Assembly (NCBI RefSeq): GCF_000219215.1
Contig: NC_015726.1
Span: forward strand, 124,001 to 188,000
Reading direction: 5' to 3'
Origin: Cupriavidus necator N-1
GTDB lineage: Bacteria > Pseudomonadota > Gammaproteobacteria > Burkholderiales > Burkholderiaceae
DNA: 64,000 nucleotides
The translations under genes and the position numbers were made by a program. Below the pieces are notes generated by a model. That model did not search any database. It had not been told where the DNA came from and saw only the letters and a program-made list of their open reading frames with translations. Below are positions 38,637 to 49,360 of the stretch, one piece after another; position 1 is the stretch's first letter, and each line of letters begins with the position of its first letter.

Positions 38637-39767
38637 ATGCTGCTGACCCCCGAACAGGAAATGATCCGCGACGCCGTGCGCCAGTTTGCGCAGGAAGTGA
38701 TCGCGCCGCAGGCCGCGCAGTGGGACCGCGACAAGACCTTCCCCAAGGACGTGCACCGCGAACTGGCGGCGCTGGGTGCCTACGGCGTGGCAGTGCCGGA
38801 GGAATACGGCGGCGCCGGCCTGGACTACCTGTCGCTGGCGCTGATCCTGGAAGAGATCGCGGCCGGCGATGGCGGCACCTCCACCGTCATCAGCGTCAAC
38901 AACTGCCCGGTGTGCAGCATGCTGATGTCGTTCGCCAGCGAGGCGCAGAAGCAGCAGTGGCTGGTGCCGCTGGCGCGCGGTGAGATGCTGGGCGCGTTCT
39001 GCCTGACCGAGCCGCACGTCGGCTCGGATGCCTCGGCGCTGCGCACCAGCGCGGTCCGCGACGGCGACCACTACGTGCTCAACGGCGTCAAGCAGTTCAT
39101 CACCAGCGGCCAGAACGCCGACGTGGCGATCGTGCTGGCCGTGACCGACAAGGCTGCCGGCAAGCGCGGCATCAGCGCCTTTATCGTGCCGACTTCGACC
39201 CCGGGTTACGTGGTCGCGCGGCTGGAGGACAAGCTCGGCCAGCACTCGTCGGACACCGCGCAGATCCTGTTCGAGGACTGCCGCGTGCCGGCGGCCAACC
39301 TGCTGGGCGACGAGGGCGGCGGCTACAAGATGGCGCTGTCGGGCCTGGAAGGCGGGCGCATCGGCATCGCCTCGCAGAGCATCGGCATGGCGCGCGCCGC
39401 GTTCGAGGCGGCGCTGGCCTATGCCAAGGAGCGCGAGAGCTTCGGCCAGCCGCTGTTCCAGCACCAGGCGGTGCAGTTCCGCCTGGCCGAGATGGCCACC
39501 CGCATCGACGTGGCGCGCCAGATGGTGTGGCACGCCGCCGCGCTGCGCGACGCCGGCCGCCCCTGCCTGAAGGAGGCGGCCATGGCCAAGCTCTTTGCCA
39601 GCGAGATGGCCGAGCGGGTGTGCTCGGATGCGATCCAGGTGTTTGGCGGCTACGGCTACGTCAGCGACTTCCCGGTGGAGCGCATCTACCGCGACGTGCG
39701 CGTGTGCCAGATCTACGAGGGCACCAGCGATATCCAGAAGATCCTGATCGCGCGCGCGCTGGCCTAG
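38637..39767 (+). CDS. Acyl-CoA dehydrogenase (short-chain type)
   Basis: A 376-aa FAD enzyme with signatures [20 protein letters not shown] and [20 protein letters not shown]. The catalytic Glu is at the canonical C-terminal position ([18 protein letters not shown]), unlike LiuA. This suggests butyryl-CoA or 2-methylbutyryl-CoA as substrate, the latter fitting isoleucine breakdown alongside the leucine genes. Begins 30 bases after the SDR. Confidence 0.92.
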   Translation: MLLTPEQEMIRDAVRQFAQEVIAPQAAQWDRDKTFPKDVHRELAALGAYGVAVPEEYGGAGLDYLSLALILEEIAAGDGGTSTVISVNNCPVCSMLMSFASEAQKQQWLVPLARGEMLGAFCLTEPHVGSDASALRTSAVRDGDHYVLNGVKQFITSGQNADVAIVLAVTDKAAGKRGISAFIVPTSTPGYVVARLEDKLGQHSSDTAQILFEDCRVPAANLLGDEGGGYKMALSGLEGGRIGIASQSIGMARAAFEAALAYAKERESFGQPLFQHQAVQFRLAEMATRIDVARQMVWHAAALRDAGRPCLKEAAMAKLFASEMAERVCSDAIQVFGGYGYVSDFPVERIYRDVRVCQIYEGTSDIQKILIARALA

Positions 39768-39854
39768 CTATGCGCGTACGATGGGGTGCATGCCGCGAAG
39801 GCGGCGCGCTTCCCTGATTCCAGACCCGGCAACCACAACAAGAAGGGCCCCGAC

Positions 39855-40511
39855 ATGACCGCAGCGATCGACTTCTACTTTGATTTCTCTTCGCCCTACG
39901 GCTACTTTGCCAGCACCCGCATCGACGACCTGGCGCAGAAGTACGGGCGCATTGTCGCCTGGCATCCCATCCTGCTGGGCGTGGTGTTCAAGACCACCGG
40001 CGCCTCGCCGCTGCCGCAGCTGCCGCTCAAGGGCGATTACTCGTGGCGCGACTTCGAGCGCACCGCGCGGTTCCACGGCATCGAATACAAGCGCCCCACG
40101 CATTTCCCGCTGCCCACCACGCACGCCGCGCGCGCCATGCTGTGGCTGCAGAACCACCACGGCGACGACATCGCCACGGCCTTTGCCAAGTCGGTGTACC
40201 GCGCGCTGTTCGTCGACGACATCAATATCGCCGAGCCGGCCGAGATCATGAAGCTGGCCGAGCCGCTGGGCGTGGACGTGCAGGCGCTGGATGCCGGCGC
40301 CACCAGCTACCAGATCAAGGACCAGCTCAAGGCCGAGATCGACGTGGCGATGGCCAAGGGCGTGTTCGGCTCGCCCTTCGTCATCATCGACGGCGAGCCG
40401 TTCTGGGGCTTCGACCGCTTCGACCAGGTCGAGGCCCACCTGAAGAGCCGCCGCCAGACTGAACTCAGAGCCGTGCCGAGCCTGGACACCAAGGAAAAGA
40501 AACCCGCATGA
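39855..40511 (+). CDS. 2-hydroxychromene-2-carboxylate isomerase family (DsbA-like GST kappa)
   Basis: A 218-aa thioredoxin-fold protein with IDFYFDFSSPYGYFASTRID and the C-terminal GVFGSPFVIIDGEPFWGFDR, matching the HCCA isomerase/GST-kappa family. No CxxC. These act in naphthalene-type degradation or glutathione-dependent detoxification; in this context a general thioester or electrophile role is equally likely. Its end overlaps the next gene by ATGA. Confidence 0.88.
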   Translation: MTAAIDFYFDFSSPYGYFASTRIDDLAQKYGRIVAWHPILLGVVFKTTGASPLPQLPLKGDYSWRDFERTARFHGIEYKRPTHFPLPTTHAARAMLWLQNHHGDDIATAFAKSVYRALFVDDINIAEPAEIMKLAEPLGVDVQALDAGATSYQIKDQLKAEIDVAMAKGVFGSPFVIIDGEPFWGFDRFDQVEAHLKSRRQTELRAVPSLDTKEKKPA

Positions 40512-41194
40512 CTGCAGCAACCCGTGGCCATTCCGGCCGATTCGATTGCGTGATCTTCGACTGCGACGGCGTGCTCGTCGACAGCGAGCCCATCGTCAAC
40601 CGCGTGCTCAACCAGATGCTGAACGAGCTTGGCATCGAGATCTCGCTGGAAGACTCCACGCGCCTGTTCCTCGGCCGCGCCGTGCGCGAGGAGCTGGACA
40701 TGATCGCGCGCATGCGCGGCGCGCCGCTGCCCGAGAACTGGCTGTCGACCTGGCTGGCCCGCCGCAACGCGGTGCTGGAAGCCGAAGTCGTCGCGGTGGC
40801 GCATGTGCGCGAGGCGATTGGCAAGATCGCCGCCACCGGCATGCCGGTGTGCGTGGCGTCGGGTGCGGACCGCATCAAGGTCAAGCTGCAACTGACCAGG
40901 ACCGGGCTGGTCGAGCTGTTCCAGCAGGATGAGCGCGAGCACATCTTCTCTGCCACCGAAGTGGCGCGCAGCAAGCCCGCACCCGATGTGTACCTGCTGG
41001 CCGCGCGCACCATGGGCGTGGAGCCGGCGCGCTGCGCCGTGGTGGAAGACAGCCCGACCGGCGTGACCGCGGGCGTGGCCGCCGGCATGACGGTGTTCGG
41101 CTACGCCGAGCGCAACGATGCCGCGCTGCTGCGCGAGGCCGGCGCGGGCACCATCTTCACCGATATGCGCGACCTGCCGGAGCTGGTGGGATGA
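40508..41194 (+). CDS. HAD-superfamily hydrolase (subfamily IA)
   Basis: A 228-aa HAD phosphatase: motif I FDCDGVLVDSEPI, motif II ASGADR, motif III Lys (SKPAPDVYLLAA) and VVEDSPTGVTAGVAAGM. Resembles phosphoglycolate- or sugar-phosphate phosphatases; substrate unknown. Overlaps both neighbours by four bases, so it is in a tight four-gene translationally coupled set with the isomerase, YchJ-like and GST genes. Confidence 0.9.
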   Translation: MTAATRGHSGRFDCVIFDCDGVLVDSEPIVNRVLNQMLNELGIEISLEDSTRLFLGRAVREELDMIARMRGAPLPENWLSTWLARRNAVLEAEVVAVAHVREAIGKIAATGMPVCVASGADRIKVKLQLTRTGLVELFQQDEREHIFSATEVARSKPAPDVYLLAARTMGVEPARCAVVEDSPTGVTAGVAAGMTVFGYAERNDAALLREAGAGTIFTDMRDLPELVG

Positions 41195-41628
41195 CGGCGA
41201 AAGCGGCAGGCCGCCTGCCCAAGGCCGGACCGGTGCCGTGCCCGTGCGGCAGCGCGGACTATGCCGCCTGCTGCGGCCGCTTCCATCGTGGCGAGGCACT
41301 GCCGCCCAATGCCGAGGCGCTGATGCGCTCGCGCTACAGCGCCTATGTGCTGAACGACATGGAATGGCTGCGGCAGACCTGGCATGCATCGACCTGCCCG
41401 GCCGACCTGTTGCCGGATACCGCCACACGCTGGCTCGGGCTCACGGTGAAGGCGCATGCGCAGCAGGACGACACGCATGCCGAAGTGGAATTCGTGGCGC
41501 GCTACAAGGTAGGCGGGCGCGCCAAGCGGCTGCATGAGCGCAGCCGCTTTGTCTGCGAAGCGCGCGCGCCCGGCGAGGCGCCCCGCTGGCTTTATGTGGA
41601 TGGGGACATGATCGGGGAGGCACCATGA
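41191..41628 (+). CDS. YchJ-family SEC-C motif protein
   Basis: A 145-aa protein with the N-terminal zinc-binding SEC-C-like segment GPVPCPCGSADYAACCGRFH and the NTF2-like YchJ middle domain (ALMRSRYSAYVLNDMEWLRQ). Family function unknown. ATGA overlap with both the HAD and GST genes. Confidence 0.9.
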   Translation: MTAKAAGRLPKAGPVPCPCGSADYAACCGRFHRGEALPPNAEALMRSRYSAYVLNDMEWLRQTWHASTCPADLLPDTATRWLGLTVKAHAQQDDTHAEVEFVARYKVGGRAKRLHERSRFVCEARAPGEAPRWLYVDGDMIGEAP

Positions 41629-42302
41629 GCATCGAAAAGCGGAACGAGCCTGAGTACCTGCTGTATTGCTTTGCCCAGTCCGGCAATGCCTACAAGGTGG
41701 CGCTGCTGCTGGAAACCGTCGGCGTGCAGCGCGGCCAGCAGCTGTGGCAGCCGCGCTTCGTCGATTTCTTCAATGGCGAGACCCGTACGCCCGAGTACCG
41801 CGCCATCAACGTGATGGGCGAGGTGCCGGTGCTGGAGTTCGGCGGCCAGCGCCTGTCGCAGTCCGGCGCCATCCTGGAAACGCTGGCCACGCGCCTCGAT
41901 GCCTACGGCCCGCGCGATGAGGCCGAGCGCGCCGAGGTGCTGCGCTGGCTGCTGTTCGACAACCACAAGTTCACCTCCTACACCGCCACCTACCGCTTCA
42001 TGCGCAACTTCGCCAGGTCGCCGGACCCGGCCGTGCTGGAGTTCTTCCGCGCGCGCTGCGAAGGCGCGTGGAACGTGCTCAACGCGCACCTGGCCGGACG
42101 AGCATTCCTGCTGGGCGAGCGCGCCAGCATCGCGGACTTCTCGCTGGCGGGCTACGTCTTTTTCGACGACGAGATCGGCGTGCACTGGCGCAAGGAGTAC
42201 CCGCATATCCACGCCTGGGCCGAGCGCATCCGTGCGCTGCCGGGCTGGAAGCATCCCTACGACCTGATGCCGGGGCACCCGCTGCCCAAGCACGCAGGCT
42301 GA
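41625..42302 (+). CDS. Glutathione S-transferase family protein
   Basis: A 225-aa GST with N-terminal thioredoxin fold ([20 protein letters not shown]; cis-Pro in [20 protein letters not shown]) and an all-helical C-terminal domain ([20 protein letters not shown]). Last of the four coupled genes, 53 bases before liuB. Substrate unknown. Confidence 0.9.
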   Translation: MSIEKRNEPEYLLYCFAQSGNAYKVALLLETVGVQRGQQLWQPRFVDFFNGETRTPEYRAINVMGEVPVLEFGGQRLSQSGAILETLATRLDAYGPRDEAERAEVLRWLLFDNHKFTSYTATYRFMRNFARSPDPAVLEFFRARCEGAWNVLNAHLAGRAFLLGERASIADFSLAGYVFFDDEIGVHWRKEYPHIHAWAERIRALPGWKHPYDLMPGHPLPKHAG

Positions 42303-42355
42303 GCCCGGCCGCTGGCAGGACGGCGAAAACCAATATCAAGCAGGAAGAGACACAG

Positions 42356-43963
42356 ATGCCCACCCTGGAAACCAAACTCAACGCCCGCTCCGAATCCTTC
42401 AAGGCCAACGCCGAGTCGATGCAGGCCCTGGTGGCCGACCTCAAGGCCAGGATCGCGAAGCTGGCCGAAGGCGGCGGCGAAGACGCGCGCAACAAGCACC
42501 TGTCGCGCGGCAAGCTGCTGCCGCGCGAGCGCGTGCAGCAGCTGCTGGATCCGGGCACGCCGTTCCTGGAGCTGTCGCAGCTGGCCGCGTACGACATGTA
42601 CGACAATGCCGCGCCGGGCGCGGGCATCATCACCGGCATCGGCCGCGTGGCCGGGCAGGAATGCGTGATCGTCTGCAATGACGCCACCGTCAAGGGCGGT
42701 ACCTACTACCCGATGACGGTCAAGAAGCATGTGCGCGCGCAGGAGATCGCCGAGGAGAACAACCTGCCGTGCATCTACCTGGTGGATTCCGGCGGCGCCA
42801 ACCTGCCCAACCAGGACGACGTGTTCCCCGACCGCGACCACTTCGGCCGCATCTTCTACAACCAGGCCAACCTGTCCAAGCAGGGCATCCCGCAGATCGC
42901 GGTGGTGATGGGCTCGTGCACCGCCGGCGGCGCCTACGTGCCGGCGATGAGCGACGAGTCCATCATCGTCAAGAACCAGGGCACCATCTTCCTGGGTGGC
43001 CCGCCGCTGGTGAAGGCCGCCACCGGCGAGGAAGTCAGCGCCGAAGACCTGGGCGGCGCCGACGTGCATACGCGCCTGTCGGGCGTGGCCGACTACTTTG
43101 CGCAGAACGACCATCACGCGCTGAGCCTGGCGCGCAATATCGTGCAGCACCTGAACCGCCGCAAGCCGGACCAGATCCGCCTGCACGAGCCGGTCGAGCC
43201 GCTGTACCCGGTGGAAGAACTGTACGGCGTGATCCCCACCGACACGCGCAAGCCCTACGACGTGCGCGAGGTGATTGCGCGCCTGGTCGACGGTTCCGAG
43301 TTCGACGAGTTCAAGGCGCGCTACGGCACCACGCTGGTGTGCGGCTTCGCGCGCATCTGGGGCTACCCGGTCGGCATCGTCGCCAACAACGGCATCCTGT
43401 TCTCCGAGTCCGCGCTCAAGGGCGCGCACTTCATCGAGCTGTGCTGCCAGCGCAAGATCCCGCTGGTGTTCCTGCAGAACATCACCGGCTTCATGGTCGG
43501 GCGCAAGTACGAGAACGAAGGCATTGCCCGCAACGGCGCCAAGATGGTGACCGCGGTGGCCACCGCGCAGGTGCCCAAGTTCACCGTGATCATCGGCGGC
43601 TCGTTCGGCGCCGGCAACTACGGCATGTGCGGGCGCGCCTATTCGCCGCGCTTCCTGTGGATGTGGCCGAACGCGCGCATCTCGGTGATGGGCGGCGAAC
43701 AGGCCGCCAGCGTGCTAGCCACGGTGCGCCGCGACGGCATCGAGGGCAAGGGTGGCAAGTGGAGCGCGCAGGAGGAAGAGGCGTTCAAGCAGCCGATCCG
43801 CGACCAGTACGAGCACCAGGGCCATCCGTACTACGCCAGTGCGCGGCTGTGGGACGACGGCGTGATCGACCCGGCGCAGACCCGCACCGTGCTGGGCCTG
43901 GGTCTTTCCGCCAGCCTGAATGCACCGATCGACGAGATGAAGTTCGGCGTGTTCCGCATGTAA
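42356..43963 (+). CDS. liuB: Methylcrotonyl-CoA carboxylase beta (carboxyltransferase) subunit
   Basis: A 535-aa carboxyltransferase that moves the carboxyl group from biotin to 3-methylcrotonyl-CoA. Features include [20 protein letters not shown], the acyl-CoA site [20 protein letters not shown] (typical of MCC beta rather than propionyl-CoA carboxylase) and the C-terminal [20 protein letters not shown]. Partner alpha subunit LiuD is encoded 6.5 kb downstream, past the bio genes. Ribosome site AGGAAGAG lies ahead of the ATG. Confidence 0.96.
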   Translation: MPTLETKLNARSESFKANAESMQALVADLKARIAKLAEGGGEDARNKHLSRGKLLPRERVQQLLDPGTPFLELSQLAAYDMYDNAAPGAGIITGIGRVAGQECVIVCNDATVKGGTYYPMTVKKHVRAQEIAEENNLPCIYLVDSGGANLPNQDDVFPDRDHFGRIFYNQANLSKQGIPQIAVVMGSCTAGGAYVPAMSDESIIVKNQGTIFLGGPPLVKAATGEEVSAEDLGGADVHTRLSGVADYFAQNDHHALSLARNIVQHLNRRKPDQIRLHEPVEPLYPVEELYGVIPTDTRKPYDVREVIARLVDGSEFDEFKARYGTTLVCGFARIWGYPVGIVANNGILFSESALKGAHFIELCCQRKIPLVFLQNITGFMVGRKYENEGIARNGAKMVTAVATAQVPKFTVIIGGSFGAGNYGMCGRAYSPRFLWMWPNARISVMGGEQAASVLATVRRDGIEGKGGKWSAQEEEAFKQPIRDQYEHQGHPYYASARLWDDGVIDPAQTRTVLGLGLSASLNAPIDEMKFGVFRM

Positions 43964-44005
43964 TTGCGGCCAAGCCACTACTGTCCCATTACCGCCTTCC
44001 ACCCC

Positions 44006-44899
44006 ATGCGCAGTGTCGCCCGCCTGCTTTGCAGCCTAGCCCTGGTTACGGCGTTCGCCATGCTGGCGCCGCTGTGCGGGCATGCGCAGACTGCGAACGG
44101 AAACGGCAAAGCTGCGCGCATGCGCTTCCAGGAGCAGGTGGTGATGCTGCCCAAGGCGGCGATCCCGTCGCGCATCGACCTGGAAGCCACGGTATTCAAG
44201 CCGGCTGGCGACGGGCCGTTTCCGCTGGTGGTGATCAACCACGGCAAGGCGCCGGGCCGGCCCGCCATGCAGGGGCGCGCGCGCTTTCCGGCGCAGAGCG
44301 TGGAATTCCTGCGCCGCGGCTACGCCGTGGTGCTGCCGATGCGGCAGGGTTTTGCGCGCTCGGGCGGCGCCTATGTGGGCGGCAGCTGCGATATCGAGGC
44401 CAACGGCATGATGCAGGCCGACGATGTCGTCGCCACGCTCGACTTCATGGCCACGCAGCCCTATGTGGACATGGAGCGCATTGTCGTGATCGGCCAGTCG
44501 CACGGGGGCCTGACCACGATGGCGTTTAGCACCATCGGCTATCCCGGAGTGCTGGGTGTGATCAATTTTGCGGGCGGACTGCGCAACCTGAACTGCCCGG
44601 ACTGGGAAGAGCGCCTGGTCGATGCCTTTGCCAGCTACGGCGGCCTGGCGCGCTACCCATCGCTGTGGGTGTACGGCGACAACGACAGCTACTGGCCGGT
44701 GCCCTTGCCCGGCCGCATGTTCAACGCCTTCAAGGCGCGCGCCACCGGTCCCGCGGCTCAATCACGGCTGTTGGACGTGGGCGAGTTCGGCAACGACTCG
44801 CATCGCGTCTTCAGCGCGCGTGAAGGCATCCCGGTGTGGTTGCCTGAAGTCGGCAACTTCTTCCGCTCGCTGGGCCTGCCGTTCGACGCCGGCACCTGA
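44006..44899 (+). CDS. Exported alpha/beta hydrolase (dienelactone-hydrolase-like)
   Basis: A 297-aa protein with a Sec signal peptide (MRSVARLLCSLALVTAFAML, cleavage near GHA-QTA), an alpha/beta hydrolase core with nucleophile elbow GQSHGG and a His near NDSHRVF. The segment FARSGGAYVGGSCDIEANGM is typical of the exported dienelactone-hydrolase-like family. Lies between liuB and liuC although periplasmic; its link to leucine catabolism is unclear. Confidence 0.85.
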   Translation: MRSVARLLCSLALVTAFAMLAPLCGHAQTANGNGKAARMRFQEQVVMLPKAAIPSRIDLEATVFKPAGDGPFPLVVINHGKAPGRPAMQGRARFPAQSVEFLRRGYAVVLPMRQGFARSGGAYVGGSCDIEANGMMQADDVVATLDFMATQPYVDMERIVVIGQSHGGLTTMAFSTIGYPGVLGVINFAGGLRNLNCPDWEERLVDAFASYGGLARYPSLWVYGDNDSYWPVPLPGRMFNAFKARATGPAAQSRLLDVGEFGNDSHRVFSAREGIPVWLPEVGNFFRSLGLPFDAGT

Positions 44900-44936
44900 A
44901 CCGCACCAGACAACTTATCCGCCAACGGAGCGAACC

Positions 44937-45725
44937 ATGGAATTCACCGCACTGACCGTCAATATCGCCAGCCACGTCGCCACCGTCACGCTGAACCGGC
45001 CCGATGTGCGCAACGCCTTCAACGAGACCGTGATCGCCGAGCTGACCGGCGCCTTCCGCGCGCTGGGCGACATGGACGAGGTGCGCGCAATCGTGCTGGC
45101 CGGCAATGGCCCGGCCTTCTGCGCCGGCGCCGACTTGAACTGGATGAAGAAGATGGCGGGCTATTCCGACGACCAGAACCGTGCCGATGCGCTGACCCTG
45201 GCGCAGATGCTGCACACCATCTGGTCGTGCCCGCGCCCGGTGATCGCGCGCATCCAGGGCGACACCTACGCCGGCGGCATGGGCCTGGTGGCCGCGTGCG
45301 ATATCGCGGTGGCAGCCGAGCACGCGCACTTCTGCCTGTCCGAGGCGCGCCTGGGCCTGCTGCCCGCCACCATCAGCCCGTATGTGATCCGCGCGCTGGG
45401 CGAGCAGGCCGCACGCCGCTACTTCATCACCGCCGAGCGTTTCGATGCCGCCGAGGCGCTGCGGCTGGGCTTTGTGCACACGGTGGTGCCGGCCGAGGCC
45501 CTGGACGCCAAGGTCACCGAACTGGCGACCGCGCTGGTGGCCAACAGCCCGAACGCCGTGCGCGAAAGCAAGCGGCTGGTGCAGGACGTCGCCGGGCGTG
45601 CGATCGACAACGATTTGCTGGCCGATACCGCGGACCGGATTGCGAAGATCCGGGCGTCGGAAGAGGGGCGTGAAGGGGTGAAGTCGTTCCTGGAAAAGCG
45701 CTCGCCGTCGTGGCGCCCCGCTTGA
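44937..45725 (+). CDS. liuC: Methylglutaconyl-CoA hydratase
   Basis: A 262-aa crotonase-fold enzyme: NRPDVRNAFNETVIAEL, oxyanion segments PAFCAGADLNWMKKMAGYS and GDTYAGGMGLVAACDIAVA, and hydratase Glu residues in LSEARLGLLPATISPYV. The SEARLGLLPATISPYV block is characteristic of LiuC/AUH. Hydrates 3-methylglutaconyl-CoA to HMG-CoA. Last liu gene before the biotin operon. ATG 44937 preceded by GGAG. Confidence 0.94.
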   Translation: MEFTALTVNIASHVATVTLNRPDVRNAFNETVIAELTGAFRALGDMDEVRAIVLAGNGPAFCAGADLNWMKKMAGYSDDQNRADALTLAQMLHTIWSCPRPVIARIQGDTYAGGMGLVAACDIAVAAEHAHFCLSEARLGLLPATISPYVIRALGEQAARRYFITAERFDAAEALRLGFVHTVVPAEALDAKVTELATALVANSPNAVRESKRLVQDVAGRAIDNDLLADTADRIAKIRASEEGREGVKSFLEKRSPSWRPA

Positions 45726-45738
45726 GTCACACGTGCGG

Positions 45739-45769
45739 CCTGCCGCAGTGAAAAAAGACTGCCGGCAGG
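45739..45769 (+). terminator. Hairpin after liuC, possible weak terminator
   Basis: CCTGCCGCAGT (45739-45749) pairs with ACTGCCGGCAGG (45758-45769) with one bulge; no T-run. It separates liuC from the bio operon and may reduce read-through or protect the 3' end. Confidence 0.4.
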
Positions 45770-45872
45770 TTGCGTGGAGATCGCGGCACGCTAGCGACAA
45801 GAACAGCGCTTCACCCCGATAACGTTCGGTAAATCCGGTCAAAGCACCGCTAACGCAAAAATATCACCTTCA

Positions 45873-45902
45873 TTGCCAAGCGCGAGAAGACATTCCTAAC
45901 AT
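45873..45902 (+). promoter_or_regulatory. Possible bio operon promoter
   Basis: TTGCCA (45873-45878) and TAACAT (45897-45902) with an 18-base spacer. Transcription would begin after the ATG at 45901, which would rule that codon out and favour the TTG at 45991. No BirA box or BioR-type site was found. Confidence 0.35.
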
Positions 45903-45976
45903 GACCCTCCCCAACCTGTCCGCCACCGTTGCACTGCCCGGCCTTGCCGGCAGCGGCGCGCGCGCGGACGGTCAAC

Positions 45977-45993
45977 AAAGGAGGGCTACCTTG
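45977..45993 (+). promoter_or_regulatory. Ribosome site deciding a TTG start for bioA
   Basis: AAAGGAGGG (45977-45985) is near-perfect to the 16S rRNA tail and sits five bases before TTG at 45991. The upstream ATG at 45901 has no ribosome site, and the 30 residues between are not BioA-like. Confidence 0.75.
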
Positions 45994-47403
45994 GATCACC
46001 TGTCCCTTTCCCCAGGCAGCGACGCGCAGGCACTCGGCCAGCGCAGCCGCAACGCCGTCTGGCATCCGTGCACGCGGCTGCGTCCCGACGACGACGCCGT
46101 GCCGCTGGCGATCGTGCGCGGCGTTGGCCCGTGGCTGCATGATGCCGACGGCCGCCGTTATTTCGACGCCACCAGTTCGTGGTGGGTCAACCTGTTCGGC
46201 CACGCCAACCCGCGCATCAACGCCGCGCTGGCCAGCCAGCTGGAAACGCTGGAGCACGTGATGCTCGCCGGCTGCACCCACGCCCCGGCGGTGGAACTGG
46301 CCGAGCGCCTGTCAGCGCTGACCGGCGGCGCGCTCGGCAATGTCTTCTACGCTTCGGACGGCGCCTCGGCGGTCGAGATCGCGCTGAAGATGAGCTTCCA
46401 CTACTGGCGCAATACCGGCCTGCCGGCCAAGCGCGAGTTCGTCTGCCTGCGCCACGGCTACCACGGCGAGACCGTGGGCGCGCTCGCGGTGACCGACGTG
46501 GAAGTCTTCCGCGATGCCTATGATCCGCTGATCCGCCGCGCACACGTCGTGATGTCGCCCGACGCACGCCAGGCCGCACCCGGCGAGAGCGCTGCGGACG
46601 TGGCTGCCCGCGCCCTGGCGGAGCTGGAAACCCTGCTGCGCGAGCGCGCCGGCCAGATCGCTGCGCTGATCGTCGAGCCGCTGGTGCAGGGCGCCGCCGG
46701 CATGGCGATGTACGACCCGTCGTATCTGGATGGCGCGCGCGCACTGTGCGACCGCTACCGGATCCACCTGATCGCCGACGAGATCGCGGTGGGCTGCGGG
46801 CGCACCGGCACCTTCTTCGCGTGGGAACAGTCGCGCGCCGCGGAGGCGCCGCTGCCCGCCCACCTGTGGCCCGACTTCCTGTGCCTGTCCAAGGGTATCA
46901 GCGGCGGCTACCTGCCGCTGTCGCTGGTGCTGTCGCGCCCCGAGATCCAGCGCGCCTTCGTCGCCGACGAGCTGGCCCGCAGCTTCCTGCATTCGCACTC
47001 CTACACCGGCAACCCGCTGGCCTGCCGCGCCGCGCTGGCCACGCTGGACCTGTTCGCGCAGGACGACGTGCTCGCGCGCAACCGCGAGCGCGCGCACTGG
47101 CTCGCCGACGGCATGGCCGCGCTGGCCGCCGACGCGCGCCTGCGGCACGTGCGCCAGCGCGGGCTGATCTGGGCCGCCGATGTGCGCGATGACGTCGCCG
47201 GCGCCGACTTTGCCGCGCGCTTCCATCACGCCGCGCGCGAGCGCGAGCTGCTGGTGCGCCCGATCGGCAATACGCTGTACGTGATGCCGCCCTACGTCTT
47301 CGATGCCGCACAGGCACGCTGGCTGGGCGAGCAACTGCTGGCCACGCTCGACGACGTGACCACCGATATGAGCACGAGCGGGGAGGTGCGCCATGCTGCT
47401 TGA
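45991..47403 (+). CDS. bioA: Adenosylmethionine-8-amino-7-oxononanoate aminotransferase
   Basis: PLP aminotransferase converting KAPA to DAPA with SAM as amino donor. From the TTG the protein is 470 aa, with WHPCTR near the N-terminus, [18 protein letters not shown]-binding [21 protein letters not shown] and the Schiff-base lysine in LSKGISGG (Lys301). The TTG at 45991 is chosen for its strong ribosome site; starting at the ATG 45901 would give 500 aa. First gene of bioA-F-D-B; its end overlaps bioF by 11 bases. Confidence 0.93.
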   Translation: MDHLSLSPGSDAQALGQRSRNAVWHPCTRLRPDDDAVPLAIVRGVGPWLHDADGRRYFDATSSWWVNLFGHANPRINAALASQLETLEHVMLAGCTHAPAVELAERLSALTGGALGNVFYASDGASAVEIALKMSFHYWRNTGLPAKREFVCLRHGYHGETVGALAVTDVEVFRDAYDPLIRRAHVVMSPDARQAAPGESAADVAARALAELETLLRERAGQIAALIVEPLVQGAAGMAMYDPSYLDGARALCDRYRIHLIADEIAVGCGRTGTFFAWEQSRAAEAPLPAHLWPDFLCLSKGISGGYLPLSLVLSRPEIQRAFVADELARSFLHSHSYTGNPLACRAALATLDLFAQDDVLARNRERAHWLADGMAALAADARLRHVRQRGLIWAADVRDDVAGADFAARFHHAARERELLVRPIGNTLYVMPPYVFDAAQARWLGEQLLATLDDVTTDMSTSGEVRHAA

Positions 47404-48607
47404 ACAACTGAGGCAGGCCGCCGAACAGCGCCACGCGCTGGCCCTGACGCGCCGCCGCCGCGTTGCCCACACTGCCTGCGCGCCGCACCAGGCCGTGGGC
47501 GAGGACGGGTCCGAGCCGGAATCGCTGCTGACCTTCTGCAGCAACGACTACATGGGGCTGGCCAACCACCCGGACGTGATCGCCGCGCTGGTGGAAGGCG
47601 CGCAGCGCTATGGCGCCGGCAGCGGCGCCTCGCACCTCGTCAGCGGGCATTCGCTGGCGCACACCCAGCTGGAAGCGGAACTGGCGCGCTGGCTCGCCCC
47701 GCATATCCCGCATGCGCGCACGCTGTATTTCTGCACCGGCTACATGGCCAACATGGCGGTGCTGACCGCGCTGGGCACGGCGGGCGCCACGCTGTTCTGT
47801 GAGTCGCTCAACCATGCCTCGCTGATCGATGGGGCGCGGCTCGCGCGCGCCGACGTGCAGCGCTACCCGCATTGCGACACCGCCGTGCTGGAAGCGCTGC
47901 TGGCGGCCAGCACCAGCGAGCGCAAGCTGATCGTGACCGACAGCGTGTTCAGCATGGACGGCAATGTCGCGCCGCTGCGCAAGCTGCTGGAACTGGCCGA
48001 GCGCCATGACGCCTGGATCATCGTCGACGATGCCCACGGCTTCGGCGTGCTGGGCGAGCAGGGCCACGGCGTGCTGGAAGCGCTGGGACTGTCGTCCGAG
48101 CGGCTGATCTATGTCGGCACGCTCGGCAAGGCCGCCGGCGTGGCGGGTGCCTTTGTCGCCGCACACGAGGCCATCATCGAACACCTGGTCAACACCGCGC
48201 GGCCCTATATCTACACCACGGCCGCGCCGCCGGCTGTCGCGCATGCGCTGCTGGCCAGCCTGGCGATCCTCGAAGGAGAAGAGGGCAGGCAACGCCGGGA
48301 GCAACTGACGCGCTGCATCGCCATGCTGCGCGAGGGGCTGGCCCAGTTGGCTGCCATCGCGGGCTGGACGCTGGGCGACAGCGAGACCGCGATCCAGCCG
48401 CTGATCGTCGGCGACAACGGCGCCGCGCTGGCGCTGTCGGCCACGCTGGAGGCGGATGGCATCCGCGTCGGCGCGATCCGGCCGCCGACCGTGCCTGAGG
48501 GCACCGCGCGGCTGCGCATCACGCTTTCGGCTTCGCACACCGAAGACGATGTGCGGCGCCTGCTGGATGCCCTGAGCGCCGCCGTGGCGCAGTGGGAGGC
48601 CGCATGA
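47393..48607 (+). CDS. bioF: 8-amino-7-oxononanoate synthase
   Basis: PLP enzyme condensing pimeloyl-thioester with alanine. The 404-aa chain shows [37 protein letters not shown] and the PLP lysine in [11 protein letters not shown] (Lys246). It overlaps bioA by 11 bases and bioD by ATGA. No bioC/bioH genes for pimeloyl synthesis are in the window. Confidence 0.95.
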   Translation: MLLEQLRQAAEQRHALALTRRRRVAHTACAPHQAVGEDGSEPESLLTFCSNDYMGLANHPDVIAALVEGAQRYGAGSGASHLVSGHSLAHTQLEAELARWLAPHIPHARTLYFCTGYMANMAVLTALGTAGATLFCESLNHASLIDGARLARADVQRYPHCDTAVLEALLAASTSERKLIVTDSVFSMDGNVAPLRKLLELAERHDAWIIVDDAHGFGVLGEQGHGVLEALGLSSERLIYVGTLGKAAGVAGAFVAAHEAIIEHLVNTARPYIYTTAAPPAVAHALLASLAILEGEEGRQRREQLTRCIAMLREGLAQLAAIAGWTLGDSETAIQPLIVGDNGAALALSATLEADGIRVGAIRPPTVPEGTARLRITLSASHTEDDVRRLLDALSAAVAQWEAA

Positions 48608-49341
48608 GCACGCGCGCGCCTTTCGCCTGCTTTGTCACCGGCACCGATACCGGCATCGGCAAGACCCACGCCAGCGCCACGCTGCTGCATGCGCTCCATG
48701 CCGCCGGCTACCGCACCGCGGGCATGAAGCCCGTGGCCAGCGGCAGTGAGTGGCGCGACGGCCATTGGCACAACGACGACGTGGCGCAGCTGCGCGCCGC
48801 CAGCTCGGTGGCGGTGCCGCTGGGCCAGACCTGCCCGTTCCTGCTGCGCACGCCGTGCTCGCCGCATCTGGCCGCCGCGCACGAGGGCGTGCGCATCACG
48901 CGCGCGCCGGTCCGCACCGCCTTCGACGCGCTGCGCCGCCAGGCGGATGCGGTAGTGGTGGAGGGCGTGGGCGGTTTCAACGTGCCGCTCGACGCCGGCG
49001 CCGTGCGCTGGAACACCGCCGACCTGGCGGTGATGCTGGCGGTACCAGTGGTGATGGTGGTCGGCATCCGGCTCGGCTGCCTGAACCACGCCGTGCTGAC
49101 CGCCGAAGCTATCCGCGCGCGCGGCCTGCCGCTGGCGGGCTGGATCGCCAACCGGGTTGACCCGGACATGCTGCTGGCCGACGAGAACATCGCCACGCTG
49201 CACGCGTCGCTGGACGCGCCTTGCCTGGGTGAATTGCCCTGGCAACTGGCGCCCGCCGCTGCCGCTGGCCGGCTCGACCTTGCGCCGCTGTTCGCCGCCG
49301 CCACCCAATACCAAGCCGAGGCCGCCGGCCTTGCTGCCTGA
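48604..49341 (+). CDS. bioD: Dethiobiotin synthetase
   Basis: ATP-dependent carboxylase closing the ureido ring. The 245-aa protein has the P-loop [20 protein letters not shown], the KPVASG motif and [11 protein letters not shown]. Start ATG 48604 overlaps the bioF stop by four bases; a GTG-type extension upstream is unnecessary. Confidence 0.95.
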   Translation: MSTRAPFACFVTGTDTGIGKTHASATLLHALHAAGYRTAGMKPVASGSEWRDGHWHNDDVAQLRAASSVAVPLGQTCPFLLRTPCSPHLAAAHEGVRITRAPVRTAFDALRRQADAVVVEGVGGFNVPLDAGAVRWNTADLAVMLAVPVVMVVGIRLGCLNHAVLTAEAIRARGLPLAGWIANRVDPDMLLADENIATLHASLDAPCLGELPWQLAPAAAAGRLDLAPLFAAATQYQAEAAGLAA

Positions 49342-49360
49342 ACCAGAATTCGCATCGATC

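Noticed and set aside
36675..39533. 952-aa minus-strand frame across thiolase, SDR and acyl-CoA dehydrogenase
   Set aside because: Crosses three clear genes; codon-phase shadow.
45726..45990. BirA box or BioR operator at bioA
   Set aside because: No TTGTAACC-type or TTATMTATAA-type palindrome was found in the gap.
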